From positions 616,783 through 680,782 of the forward strand of contig NZ_JACVXC010000001.1 of assembly GCF_014596935.1 (NCBI RefSeq): a stretch of 64,000 nucleotides of DNA. Reading direction: 5' to 3'. The stretch is from Aestuariibaculum suncheonense (GTDB taxonomy: Bacteria > Bacteroidota > Bacteroidia > Flavobacteriales > Flavobacteriaceae). Below are positions 18,568 to 27,828 of this stretch, in pieces (within the stretch, counting starts at the first letter, position 1; every line of letters starts with the position of its first letter). The notes under the pieces are model-generated. The model did not search any database and was not told the DNA's origin. It was given only the letters and a program-made list of their open reading frames with translations. The translations under genes and the position numbers were made by a program.

Positions 18568-20637
18568 TTAAGCCGGTTTAGATTTTGGTAATTGCACATA
18601 GAATGTCGTTCCTACATTTAGAGTGCTTTCAACCCAAATTTTACCGTCATTTAACTCTACTAATTCCTTACAAATAGAAAGCCCTAGTCCGGTACCTTTT
18701 TCATTATTGGTTCCTAAAGTTGTGAACGAACTGTTTTTAAACAGTTTATCCATGTTCTCTTTAGAAATACCAATACCGGTATCGGCAACACTAATAATAC
18801 AACTGCCATTGCTAATATGATTAGAAATGGTAATGGTATCTCCATTTTTACAGAATTTTATCGCGTTGGCAAGTAAATTTTGAATCACGATTTCAATCAT
18901 GCTTCTGTCGGCATAAGCAAAATCACGTAATGAATGATCAACCAATTCAATGCCTTTGCTTTCCATGCGTTGTTCGATTAATTTAATTTTAGATTCAAAT
19001 ACTTCCTGAATATCAAATAGTGATGGCTTCGGATCCAATGATTGCATTTGCGACTTAGACCAATTTAGCAAATTGAATAAAAGTAAAGAGGCGTTATTGG
19101 CATTTTCGCTTAACTCTGGTATTAAGTTGTCAAATTCTTCGCGGGTTAAGCTACCTTCTTTTAGTAAATCGATAAACCCATTAATAGAGGATAATGAGTC
19201 TTTTAAATCATGTGAAATAATTGAGAATAGTTTATCTTTTACATTATTAACACTTTCAAGATGTTGCGTTTGTTCGGCAAAAGCTTCATTTTGCAATTGA
19301 ATTTTAATGTTTTTTTCTTCCAGTTCCTGAGTGTATTTTATGTTGCTGTTACGCTTCACATAAATAAGAATCAGGAAAGTAGATACAATGGCAAGTGCCG
19401 CTAACAAACCGTAAAGAACAACTTTAAATTTATTAAGGCTTGGCTGGGTTTCAGAAGTTGTATTTTTTAAGTTATCAACAGATTCCAGAACGGGTGTTGA
19501 AATGTCTTTGTCGAAATCTGGATTGAATTCTAAATCGGATACTTTTAGAGGTTTAATAGTATTTGATGCCGTTTGATTGAGTGTATTTTTTAAATCATAA
19601 TATTCACGTTGCCAAACGTAGGCTCTGTCAAATCTACGTTTGGTAGAATCCAGATCTTTCATGAGTTTGTAGTAGGTTAATAACTCATCGTTGTTATCAA
19701 TACTTTTTGCAAGTGTTCCGGCTTCGTAAAGTTGCTGTTCAGCCAGATTTAAACGGTTTAAACGCAAATTAAGGTCTCCTAAACCATTTAAAGCCAGTAG
19801 TAAACCGGCTTTATTGTTAGAATCTCTATTTAAAGTTAAACCTTCAATGAGGTATTGAGAAGCTTTGTCGAAGTCGTTGAATTTCAAATATTCCCGACCG
19901 AGTTTGGGGTAAACCCTGCCACGTAAGGAATCATTGTCAGTACCGGCCCGGTTGAGGACGGTTTCATAGAACTCTATGGATTTTCGGTATTCTTTATTAC
20001 TCGAATATAATTCGGCTAATTGCAGATTGGTTTTTAAAATACCTGCTTTGTCGATTAGCTGTTCTAAAACATCAAGCGCTTTAATATTAAATTTTATGGC
20101 ATAATCGGTCGCACCTATGTTATAGTAAGCATCTGCTAAATTGGTATAGGCGAGCGATAAGTCCTTTTGCAGGTTTAAACGTTCTAGTTCTTTAATAGCT
20201 GCCAGACAGTATTGTAAGCCTTCAGAATAATTCCCTCGTTTAATTTCTAAAAGTCCTATGCTGTTATTCACTTTTGCTACTCCTGTGGTATCATTTAAAT
20301 TCTGATAAATTGATTTTGCTTTCTTATAACCATTAACCGCATTAATATAATCACCTTTTTGGGCGTAAATTAGGGATTTGTAATAGGTGCTTGTCGCGAT
20401 ACCTTTTTCGTAATTTAAATTGTTGGATAGCTTTTCACTTTCAATAATGTACTTTATGGCCTTGTCGTAGTTTTTATTATTGTAAAGTAATTCAATAATT
20501 TTAAGTGAGGTTTCAACTTTTAAAGAATCCTGAGTTTCAAAAGCCAATTGTATGGAAAGACTATCTAACTCCTGGGTTTGCGAAAAACCAAGTAGTGTAG
20601 ATATAGTAAGTACAATTAAAGTAATTATTCTCCTCAT
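18568..20637 (-). CDS. TPR-containing sensor histidine kinase
   Basis: 689 residues. A signal peptide (residues 1-19) leads into a periplasmic region of about 330 residues made of TPR-like helical repeats. One membrane helix is at about 406-427, followed by a short coiled coil. The dimerisation box has phospho-acceptor H476 in FSIISHDLKDSL. The ATPase domain has the N box (QNLLANAIKFC) and glycine boxes DTGIGI and GTGLGLSI. No response regulator gene is adjacent, so it is an orphan kinase here. It converges with ctlX, 5 bp between stops. The ligand is unknown. Confidence 0.93.
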   Translation of the reverse strand: MRRIITLIVLTISTLLGFSQTQELDSLSIQLAFETQDSLKVETSLKIIELLYNNKNYDKAIKYIIESEKLSNNLNYEKGIATSTYYKSLIYAQKGDYINAVNGYKKAKSIYQNLNDTTGVAKVNNSIGLLEIKRGNYSEGLQYCLAAIKELERLNLQKDLSLAYTNLADAYYNIGATDYAIKFNIKALDVLEQLIDKAGILKTNLQLAELYSSNKEYRKSIEFYETVLNRAGTDNDSLRGRVYPKLGREYLKFNDFDKASQYLIEGLTLNRDSNNKAGLLLALNGLGDLNLRLNRLNLAEQQLYEAGTLAKSIDNNDELLTYYKLMKDLDSTKRRFDRAYVWQREYYDLKNTLNQTASNTIKPLKVSDLEFNPDFDKDISTPVLESVDNLKNTTSETQPSLNKFKVVLYGLLAALAIVSTFLILIYVKRNSNIKYTQELEEKNIKIQLQNEAFAEQTQHLESVNNVKDKLFSIISHDLKDSLSSINGFIDLLKEGSLTREEFDNLIPELSENANNASLLLFNLLNWSKSQMQSLDPKPSLFDIQEVFESKIKLIEQRMESKGIELVDHSLRDFAYADRSMIEIVIQNLLANAIKFCKNGDTITISNHISNGSCIISVADTGIGISKENMDKLFKNSSFTTLGTNNEKGTGLGLSICKELVELNDGKIWVESTLNVGTTFYVQLPKSKPA

Positions 20638-21087
20638 ACAATATTCAAGTTACAAAAATGAATAAAGCAGTAACAAAAGTCATCTTTATTGAGGGAATTA
20701 AAGATTGCTTTATTAAGCTGTAATGTTAATATGTTTGTTTTTGTTTAGAGTCTAAATAGGACTTGGATTAATAGCTTTACATAACAAAATTAGGAAAAGC
20801 TATGTTATAATCTAATTTCTCTGTTTTAATACCAATATTTTAGATAAACCGACATCATGCTATTTTGGAAAATATCGACGAATAGATGAACGGTAAAAAT
20901 CATGGAAAAACGACATGTTTGTCGATGAAATGCACCTGTGTTTATTGGGTCTCCCACTATTTTTTAATAATTATCTGTAAACGAGTATTTTGCGGGTTTT
21001 GTTGTTTTGATGACTCAAATTTTTGTTCAGTAATTACGCTATCTAATTTTTAAAGCCGATTTATGTCAAAATCCTTTCAGAAAGTTT
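20638..21087. other. Intergenic region before argS
   Basis: About 450 bp between the histidine kinase start and the argS promoter, which are divergent. I see no convincing ORF or RNA gene. The only marked structure is a short dyad, CGACA-TGTT-TGTCG, at 20911-20924. Confidence 0.5.
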
Positions 21088-21095
21088 TATCTTTG
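21088..21095 (+). promoter_or_regulatory. Promoter -7 element of argS
   Basis: TATCTTTG fits TAnnTTTG, 22 bp before the argS start. No clear -33 element was found. Confidence 0.55.
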
Positions 21096-21117
21096 CTGAC
21101 CTAAAAAATGACCATAA

Positions 21118-22902
21118 ATGAGCCTTCAACAGACTTTACAAAATCAAGTAAAACAAGCGGTTTTAGCATCGTTTGATGTATCGATTGATAGTGTAGAATT
21201 TCAAGCTACTAGAAAAGAATTTTCCGGAGATATTACGGTGGTAATCTTCCCAATGTTACGCTATGTAAAAGGGAATCCTGTGCAAATAGGAGAAACCATT
21301 GGAAACTATTTGGTAGAACATGTAGACGAAGTGAAAGCCTTTAATGTGGTAAAAGGTTTTTTAAACATTGAAATTAGCGATCGTTATTATATGAATTTTT
21401 TCAATGCTATTAAAAATGCTGTAGATTTCGGTTTTGTTACTCCAAATCCGGAAGAGAAAGCCATTATGGTCGAGTATTCTTCACCGAATACCAATAAACC
21501 ATTGCACTTAGGGCACATTAGAAATAACTTGCTAGGGTATAGTGTATCTGAAATTTTAAAAGCTTCCGGAAAGAAAGTTTATAAAACACAAATCATCAAC
21601 GACCGCGGAATTCATATTTGTAAAAGTATGTTGGCCTGGGAGAAATTCGGTAACGGAGAAACACCTGAAAGTACTGGATTGAAAGGTGATAAGTTGGTAG
21701 GTAATTACTATGTGAAATTCGATCAGGAATATAAAAAGGAAATAGAAACTTTAGTTGCTGCTGGAAAAACAGAAGAGGAAGCTAAAAAGGAGACGCTGTT
21801 ATTATTGGAAGCGCAGGATATGCTTCGTAAGTGGGAAGCTGGAGATGAGAAAACAGTTGCACTTTGGAAAACCATGAACGGATGGGTTTATGACGGATTT
21901 GCCGAAACCTATACCAACATGGGGGTAGATTTTGATACCTTATATTATGAAAGTAATACCTATTTATTAGGAAAAGAATTCGTGGCTGAGGGATTAAAAT
22001 CTGGTGTGTTCTTTAAAGAAGATGATGGATCTGTATGGTGCGATTTAACCGAAGAAGGATTAGATAAGAAAATCGTACAGCGTGCCGACGGAACCGCTGT
22101 TTATATGACGCAGGATATTGGTACGGCGATTCAGCGTATTAAAGATTTTCCTGATGTTGGTGGTATGGTTTATACTGTTGGTAATGAACAGGATTATCAC
22201 TTCCAGGTATTGTTCATTATCCTTAAGAAATTAGGTTTCGACTGGGCTAAAAATCTGTATCATTTAAGTTATGGTATGGTAGATTTACCTAGCGGAAAAA
22301 TGAAGAGTAGAGAAGGAACAGTTGTGGATGCCGACGATTTAATAGAAGAAATGGCAGCAACGGCGGAAGAGATTTCAGAAGAGTTAGGGAAACTGGATGG
22401 CTATACTGAAGAGGAGAAGAAAGCGTTGTATAAAACCATTGGTTTAGGGGCTTTAAAATATTACATCTTGAAAGTAGATCCTAAGAAACGTATTTTATTC
22501 GATCCTAAAGAGTCTATCGATTTTCAAGGAAATACTGGACCTTTCATTCAGTATACTTATGCCAGAATTCAGGCGATTTTAAGAAAAGCCGATTTTGATT
22601 ATACTAAAGATATAACGACTACAGAAATAGCATTACACGATAAGGAGAAGGAATTACTAAAGCAATTAGAGTTATTCCCTGAAGTGATTCAAAATGCAGC
22701 AAGTCAACATAGTCCAGCGTTAATTGCAAACTACACCTATGATTTAGTAAAAGAGTTTAACTCGTTTTATCAAAACGTATCGATTTTAGGTGCTGACAAC
22801 GAAGATGAAAAAATATTCAGAGTACAGCTTTCTAAGCAAGTTGCTAGTACGATTAAAAATGCATTTAGTGTATTAGGAATTCAAGTTCCGGAACGTATGT
22901 AG
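21118..22902 (+). CDS. argS: Arginine--tRNA ligase
   Basis: 594 residues. The N-terminal Add-1 domain occupies about residues 1-90. The class I catalytic domain has the HIGH-type motif HLGH in SSPNTNKPLHLGHIRNN and the KMSK-like GKMKSREG. The C-terminal DALR anticodon-binding domain ends VLGIQVPERM. It charges tRNA-Arg with arginine. The gene stands alone, with its own promoter and a bidirectional terminator. Confidence 0.97.
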   Translation: MSLQQTLQNQVKQAVLASFDVSIDSVEFQATRKEFSGDITVVIFPMLRYVKGNPVQIGETIGNYLVEHVDEVKAFNVVKGFLNIEISDRYYMNFFNAIKNAVDFGFVTPNPEEKAIMVEYSSPNTNKPLHLGHIRNNLLGYSVSEILKASGKKVYKTQIINDRGIHICKSMLAWEKFGNGETPESTGLKGDKLVGNYYVKFDQEYKKEIETLVAAGKTEEEAKKETLLLLEAQDMLRKWEAGDEKTVALWKTMNGWVYDGFAETYTNMGVDFDTLYYESNTYLLGKEFVAEGLKSGVFFKEDDGSVWCDLTEEGLDKKIVQRADGTAVYMTQDIGTAIQRIKDFPDVGGMVYTVGNEQDYHFQVLFIILKKLGFDWAKNLYHLSYGMVDLPSGKMKSREGTVVDADDLIEEMAATAEEISEELGKLDGYTEEEKKALYKTIGLGALKYYILKVDPKKRILFDPKESIDFQGNTGPFIQYTYARIQAILRKADFDYTKDITTTEIALHDKEKELLKQLELFPEVIQNAASQHSPALIANYTYDLVKEFNSFYQNVSILGADNEDEKIFRVQLSKQVASTIKNAFSVLGIQVPERM

Positions 22903-22918
22903 TATATGCAAAAGGATA

Positions 22919-22953
22919 TAAAAAAAGTGCTTAATTGCTTAAGCACTTTTTTT
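22919..22953. terminator. Bidirectional terminator between argS and acbP
   Basis: AAAAAAGTGCTTAA (22921-22934) pairs with TTAAGCACTTTTTT around TTGC. A-rich and T-rich flanks allow it to serve both argS (+) and the - strand phospholipid operon. Confidence 0.85.
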
Positions 22954-22958
22954 ATGTT

Positions 22959-23228
22959 TTACTTTCCGTAAAGGAAATAATGATTGGCCAAATCTATATA
23001 TTTTCGCTTAGCTTCATCTTCACTTAGGTTTTTTACCTGAAACAACGCATTGGTTTTAAAGGCGTTTATTATGGCTTTTTTACCTTTAGGTTTACTGTAG
23101 TTATTAGTCGCTTTTTTGTAATACGCATAAAGATTTAAAAGCACGTCGGCCGGAAAGGGATCAGTATATGCATTTACACGATCTACAGCTTCTTGAAACT
23201 CTATATCTAAATCTTTTGTACTACTCAT
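22959..23228 (-). CDS. Acyl-CoA-binding protein
   Basis: 89 residues from the ATG at 23228; a longer frame would add nine residues that overlap psd further. The four-helix ACBP fold is indicated by LDIEFQEAVDRVNAY, LLNLYAYYKKATNNYSKPKG and the C-terminal ARRKY-like DEAKRKYIDLANHYF. It binds long-chain acyl-CoA and may buffer substrate for lipid synthesis. Its start overlaps the psd stop by 8 bp (ATGAGTAG), pointing to translational coupling with phosphatidylserine decarboxylase. Confidence 0.9.
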   Translation of the reverse strand: MSSTKDLDIEFQEAVDRVNAYTDPFPADVLLNLYAYYKKATNNYSKPKGKKAIINAFKTNALFQVKNLSEDEAKRKYIDLANHYFLYGK

Positions 23229-23877
23229 TGGATTCTGCAATAATACTTTCTCCACCTTTTACTTTTTGATTTAATTTTACTTTAATTTTAGTGTCCAGAG
23301 GTAAAAATAAATCTACTCTCGATCCGAATTTAATAAAGCCTGAATCGTCACCTTGTATCGCAGCATCGTCGACTTTAGCATAATTAACAATACGCTTAGC
23401 CAATGCTCCGGCAATTTGCCTGTAAAGTACCTGACCATAGGTTTTGTTCTCCACTACAACGGTTGTGCGTTCATTCTCCTCACTAGCTTTAGGATGCCAT
23501 GCTACCAAGTATTTTCCGGGATGATATTTGCTGAAAATAACTTTACCGCCAATAGGATAACGTGTTACGTGCACATTTATTGGCGACATAAAAACACTTA
23601 CTTGAAGACGTTTTTCATTAAAGAATTCTTTTTCAAACACTTCTTCTATAACCACAACTTTACCATCTACAGGCGAAAGTACCTGTTTGTCGTTGGGTTT
23701 TGTGTGTCTTTTAGGGTTTCTGAAAAACTGTAAAATAAGTATTAAAAACACCAAAAGAATAAGCTTAAGCGCTAATCTCAACCAATCTATGGTTACAAAA
23801 TTATCCACTAATAGCGTACTGGAAATTACCAGTATAAACGTAACAATAATGATTTTATAGCCCTCTTTATGAAACAT
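23221..23877 (-). CDS. psd: Phosphatidylserine decarboxylase, short type
   Basis: 218 residues. Two hydrophobic stretches in the first 50 residues anchor it to the membrane. The core has VLSPVDGKVVVIEE, the SPINVHVTRYPIGG segment, and the self-cleavage site Gly-Ser in KFGSRVDLFLP, which yields the pyruvoyl cofactor. It makes phosphatidylethanolamine. The gene overlaps cdsA by 11 bp and acbP by 8 bp, so the three form one tight operon of phospholipid synthesis. Confidence 0.95.
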   Translation of the reverse strand: MFHKEGYKIIIVTFILVISSTLLVDNFVTIDWLRLALKLILLVFLILILQFFRNPKRHTKPNDKQVLSPVDGKVVVIEEVFEKEFFNEKRLQVSVFMSPINVHVTRYPIGGKVIFSKYHPGKYLVAWHPKASEENERTTVVVENKTYGQVLYRQIAGALAKRIVNYAKVDDAAIQGDDSGFIKFGSRVDLFLPLDTKIKVKLNQKVKGGESIIAESNE

Positions 23878-24685
23878 ACTGTAACAATCTTAAAAATAAA
23901 TATATAAAAGGCGCAGTGAATATAATGCTATCTAATCGGTCTAATAATCCTCCGTGTCCAGGCATAATAACTCCGCTGTCCTTAACGTTAGCTTGTCTTT
24001 TAAATTTAGACTCTACTAAGTCGCCTAAAGTGCCAAAAACACTAATAATAATGCTTAACACTAACCAGCTTGTAAAGTTTAAAGTTTCCGCAAAGGTACT
24101 AATAAAATAACTTGCTATGCACGAAAAAAAGAGTCCCCCCATAAAACCTTCCACAGTTTTTTTAGGTGATATTTTTTCAAAAAGTTTTTGCTTTCCAAAA
24201 TTCTTTCCAACTAGATAAGCAAAAGAATCGTTAACCCACACTAAAAGAAAGGATCCCAATAAAATATTTGGATTATACGTCTCATGATAATCGGCAATGA
24301 GTATTAAAAACACAAACGCACTGGAGAGGTAAAACGTTGTTAATAAAAAACGTTTTGAGCTGAATAAGGGGATGGTTTTTTCTGAAAACAAGTCTTTAAT
24401 CAAGAACAAGTTAACAAAAATACTCAGCACCATAAGTATTTGTGTTGCTTCATCAAGACCTTTAGCATTAATGATTAAATGCCAGTACCCAAAAACGGTG
24501 TACAGTATCAAAAATATGATATAAGGGATGTAGCTTTTAAGTTGAATAAGTTTTTTAAATTCACCAAGGCATACTAAACCAAAAATGAAGAATAAGCCAA
24601 TAAGTAAGTGCTCGTATTGCAAGCAGACAAGCAAAAGCAGGACGTAAAGCACGCCGGAAAGGGATCGAATTAGAATTTCTTTCAT
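23867..24685 (-). CDS. cdsA: Phosphatidate cytidylyltransferase
   Basis: 272 residues with about eight hydrophobic helices. The CDS signature is complete near the C-terminus: SKFKRQANVKDSG followed by MPGHGGLLDRLDS, with the catalytic acidic residues. It makes CDP-diacylglycerol from phosphatidic acid and CTP, the precursor of phosphatidylserine and then, through the adjacent psd, of phosphatidylethanolamine. It follows the LUD-domain gene by 1 bp. Confidence 0.95.
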   Translation of the reverse strand: MKEILIRSLSGVLYVLLLLVCLQYEHLLIGLFFIFGLVCLGEFKKLIQLKSYIPYIIFLILYTVFGYWHLIINAKGLDEATQILMVLSIFVNLFLIKDLFSEKTIPLFSSKRFLLTTFYLSSAFVFLILIADYHETYNPNILLGSFLLVWVNDSFAYLVGKNFGKQKLFEKISPKKTVEGFMGGLFFSCIASYFISTFAETLNFTSWLVLSIIISVFGTLGDLVESKFKRQANVKDSGVIMPGHGGLLDRLDSIIFTAPFIYLFLRLLQYVS

Positions 24686-24686
24686 T

Positions 24687-25295
24687 CTATAAATCTTCTA
24701 AAAGGAGTAAGTATAAGTTTTTTGCACTACTACCGTAGCTAAGAAAATCTTTTTCGTGACTCGATTTAAAATGTTTGATGGTCGTAATATTGGTTGGTAT
24801 TTTTTGTTTGTTTTTAGCTTTAATGCCTCTTAAACCTTCACCAATGTTCTCGACAATCTGGCTGGTTGTAGCAAAGACAACAAAGTTTTCAGGCAATTCG
24901 GGTAATTTCTTTTCGAAAATTTGTTTAGAGGAAATCAATAAAGAGCCGTCGTTGGCAATTAAATTTTCGCAAGTGGTTAAGAAAAATGTGGCCTCATTTA
25001 CTTTGTTTGACATTTTAAAGCTGAAACTTTTAAATTTTGAGACTAAATGTTCGTCGACAACCAAAGCCGTTTTGTCTTCCCAAGCATTCTCTTCAAGGAT
25101 ACTTTGCAGGTTTTGAAAAATTTCATTAAGGTTCTCACAATACAGAAATTTGCCACCATTAGCTTTAAAGTTTATGGTAAACCTTTCATCTATAGGAAGT
25201 TTTATTTCGGGCATGTATTTGCCTCTTTCCTCAGACCTTAGTTCGTCGTCTGACGGATTAGATTTTGAACCAAAAATTTTTCTAAAAAGACTCAT
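24687..25295 (-). CDS. LUD domain protein (lactate utilisation B/C type)
   Basis: 202 residues from ATG at 25295 (MSLFRKIFGSK); an upstream in-frame ATG at 25334 would give 13 more residues. The C-terminal part resembles LUD (DUF162) proteins: VFATTSQIVENIGEGLRG and the NITTIKHFKSS region. LUD proteins take part in lactate oxidation with iron-sulfur partners, but the partners are not here. Its link with the phospholipid genes is positional only. Confidence 0.75.
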   Translation of the reverse strand: MSLFRKIFGSKSNPSDDELRSEERGKYMPEIKLPIDERFTINFKANGGKFLYCENLNEIFQNLQSILEENAWEDKTALVVDEHLVSKFKSFSFKMSNKVNEATFFLTTCENLIANDGSLLISSKQIFEKKLPELPENFVVFATTSQIVENIGEGLRGIKAKNKQKIPTNITTIKHFKSSHEKDFLSYGSSAKNLYLLLLEDL

Positions 25296-25343
25296 TAGTA
25301 AGCTTGCTATTAATACATTTTTCTTTGAGGACAACCAAATATA

Positions 25344-25383
25344 AAAAATCTTAAATTAACCGTACGGTTAATTTAAGATTTTT
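25344..25383. terminator. 40-bp perfect palindrome, likely ftsH terminator
   Basis: A perfect inverted repeat without spacer, centred between 25363 and 25364 on CCGTACGG. On the - strand it ends in a T-run (ATTTTTTATAT), so it would terminate rsfS-ftsH transcripts. The stem reaches AAAAATC/GATTTTT at its ends. Confidence 0.75.
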
Positions 25384-25413
25384 GCTAAAACGTTTATAAA
25401 ATAAGGAAAAGAC

Positions 25414-27357
25414 CTAGTCTTGCTTAGTTTCAATTTCTTCTTTAACAAACTGACGCTCTCCGAATATCTTTTCAAGGTTATCCTTAAAAATAACCTCTTT
25501 TTCAAGAAGAACTGTTGCCAGTTCGGTAAGTTTATCTTTATTTTCCTCTAGTAATTTAATAGCACGTTGATATTGAGTTTCTATAATTTCAGAAATCTCT
25601 TTATCAATTAATTCTGCCGTTTGCTCACTATAAGGTTTCGTGAAACCATACTCATTTTGTCCAGAAGAATCGTAATAAGTTAAGTTCCCAACTTTGTCAC
25701 TCAAACCATAAATTGTTACCATGGCTCTGGCTTGTTTGGTTACTTTTTCTAAATCACTTAACGCTCCTGTTGAAATTTTGTTGAAAATGACTTTTTCAGC
25801 AGCACGACCACCAAGGGCAGCACACATTTCATCTAGCATTTGTTCCGGACGAACAATTAAGCGTTCTTCAGGTAAATACCATGCAGCTCCTAAGGAGCGA
25901 CCACGTGGTACAATAGTTACTTTTACAAGAGGCGCAGCGTGTTCTAACATCCAACTAACGGTAGCGTGACCAGCTTCGTGGAAGGCTACAGCACGTTTTT
26001 CACTAGGGGTAATGATTTTGTTTTTCTTTTCTAAACCACCAATAATTCTATCAACGGCATCTAAGAAATCTTGTTTGTCAACCGATTTTTTACCGTTTCT
26101 CGCCGCAATTAAAGCTGCTTCGTTACAAACATTTGCAATATCAGCACCAGAAAAACCTGGGGTTTGTTTTGATAAGAAATCTAAATCTAAATCCTGTGCC
26201 TTTTTTAGCGGACGTAAATGCACTTCAAAGATTTCTTTACGCTCACGAATATCAGGAAGGTCAACATAAATCTGTCTGTCGAAACGACCGGCACGCATTA
26301 AGGCTTTATCAAGAATATCGGCACGATTGGTTGCAGCTAATACAATAACGTTTGTATTGGTCCCAAAACCATCCATTTCTGTTAATAACTGGTTTAAGGT
26401 ATTTTCACGCTCGTCATTACTACCTGACATCGCGTTTTTACCTCTGGCACGACCAATAGCGTCGATCTCATCTATAAAGATAATTGATGGTGATTTTTCT
26501 TTGGCTTGTTTGAATAAATCTCTAACACGAGAAGCACCAACACCAACGAACATTTCAACGAAATCTGATCCTGATAATGAGAAGAACGGTACTTTGGCTT
26601 CACCTGCTACAGCCTTAGCTAATAAGGTTTTACCTGTTCCTGGAGGTCCAACCAATAGAGCACCTTTTGGAATTTTTCCTCCTAAAGTGGTATATTTTTC
26701 TGGGAATTTTAAGAAATCTACAATCTCTTGTACCTCTTCTTTCGCTCCTTCCAAACCAGCAACGTCTTTAAAAGTCGTTTTAACTTCAGTATTCTGATCG
26801 AATAATTTCGCTTTCGATTTTCCGATGTTGAAAATTTGTCCACCTGCAGCACCACCGGCACCACCAGACATACGTCGCATAATAAATACCCAAACCGCAA
26901 TCAATAAGATAAACGGAAGAATACCCATTAAAAGGTTAGACCAAGTATTATCTTCCTCTTCGAACTTAACAACAGGTTTCTTTGTTAAATCTTCCTTTGC
27001 AGCATCAATATCTTCTTCAAGTTTCTTTAGGTCACCATATTTAAAGGTGTAATTAGGTGACTTTGTTGCCGAAGGAATAAAGCTAGTGGGTTTTGAACTT
27101 TTATGAATATCTTTTTCTAAGGCATCATCAGTTAGATATACTTTAGCCAATCTTCGGTTTGTGTATATATCAACTTTAGAAACATCTCCATCTTCTAAAT
27201 ATTTAAAAAAATCGGAAGGAGTTATTTGATTAATTTCTTGATAACTACTATTTCCAAATAATTGAAACCCTAAAAAAAGAGCAATTAAAATCCCGTAAAT
27301 CCAGTACGGACTGAATTTAGGTTTATTTTCTTTAGTATTTTTTTTGTTGTTTGCCAT
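25414..27357 (-). CDS. ftsH: ATP-dependent zinc metalloprotease FtsH
   Basis: 647 residues from ATG at 27357; a longer frame would run into rsfS. Two membrane helices lie at about residues 17-34 and 141-160, flanking a periplasmic domain. The AAA+ domain has Walker A GPPGTGKT (237-244), Walker B IIFIDEIDA, and the SRH. The M41 protease domain has HEAGH at 460-464. It degrades membrane proteins and some soluble regulators. It follows rsfS by 5 bp. Confidence 0.97.
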   Translation of the reverse strand: MANNKKNTKENKPKFSPYWIYGILIALFLGFQLFGNSSYQEINQITPSDFFKYLEDGDVSKVDIYTNRRLAKVYLTDDALEKDIHKSSKPTSFIPSATKSPNYTFKYGDLKKLEEDIDAAKEDLTKKPVVKFEEEDNTWSNLLMGILPFILLIAVWVFIMRRMSGGAGGAAGGQIFNIGKSKAKLFDQNTEVKTTFKDVAGLEGAKEEVQEIVDFLKFPEKYTTLGGKIPKGALLVGPPGTGKTLLAKAVAGEAKVPFFSLSGSDFVEMFVGVGASRVRDLFKQAKEKSPSIIFIDEIDAIGRARGKNAMSGSNDERENTLNQLLTEMDGFGTNTNVIVLAATNRADILDKALMRAGRFDRQIYVDLPDIRERKEIFEVHLRPLKKAQDLDLDFLSKQTPGFSGADIANVCNEAALIAARNGKKSVDKQDFLDAVDRIIGGLEKKNKIITPSEKRAVAFHEAGHATVSWMLEHAAPLVKVTIVPRGRSLGAAWYLPEERLIVRPEQMLDEMCAALGGRAAEKVIFNKISTGALSDLEKVTKQARAMVTIYGLSDKVGNLTYYDSSGQNEYGFTKPYSEQTAELIDKEISEIIETQYQRAIKLLEENKDKLTELATVLLEKEVIFKDNLEKIFGERQFVKEEIETKQD

Positions 27358-27362
27358 GCGTT

Positions 27363-27734
27363 TTAGTAACTCGTTTCTATAACTGTTGTTTTTGCATCTC
27401 CCCAAAGACTTTCAATGTCGTAATACTGTCTTATGTGTTTTTGGAAAACATGTACAACAATGTTAACGTAATCAATTAACACCCATTCAGCATTGTCTGC
27501 TCCTTCAACATGCCAAGGGTTGTCTTTAAGTTCTTTGCTTACTTTTTTCTGAACAGAATTTACTATAGCGTTTACTTGCGTATTTGAAGTACCTTCGCAA
27601 ATTATAAAGTAATCACAAACCGTATTTTCAATTTCTCTTAAATCTAAGATACTAATACCTTGTCCCTTTACGTCTTCAATACCACTAATTATTGTTGATA
27701 TCAATTGGTCTGCGCTTATGTTTTTTTTCGCCAT
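27363..27734 (-). CDS. rsfS: Ribosome silencing factor RsfS
   Basis: 123 residues of the RsfS/Iojap family: ILDLREIENTVCDYFIICEG, then WHVEGADNAEWVLIDYVNIV and HVFQKHIRQYYDIESLWGDA. It binds L14 and blocks subunit joining in slow growth. It is the first gene of the rsfS-ftsH pair. Confidence 0.95.
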   Translation of the reverse strand: MAKKNISADQLISTIISGIEDVKGQGISILDLREIENTVCDYFIICEGTSNTQVNAIVNSVQKKVSKELKDNPWHVEGADNAEWVLIDYVNIVVHVFQKHIRQYYDIESLWGDAKTTVIETSY

Positions 27735-27828
27735 TAAATTATTTTGAGTTTATGCAAAGTTATTATTTTTTTATTTCTTTATACCTTAAAAAAGTATTAA
27801 GATTTTATCTACTAATAATAACCCTTAC

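Noticed and set aside
20911-20924. Short dyad CGACA-TGTT-TGTCG before argS
   Set aside because: Five-base arms are too short to support an operator call without a second copy.
23353-23733. 126-residue + strand frame
   Set aside because: Antisense to psd, whose catalytic motifs are intact.
26327-26797. 156-residue + strand frame
   Set aside because: Antisense to the AAA+ domain of ftsH; long only because of codon bias on the other strand.
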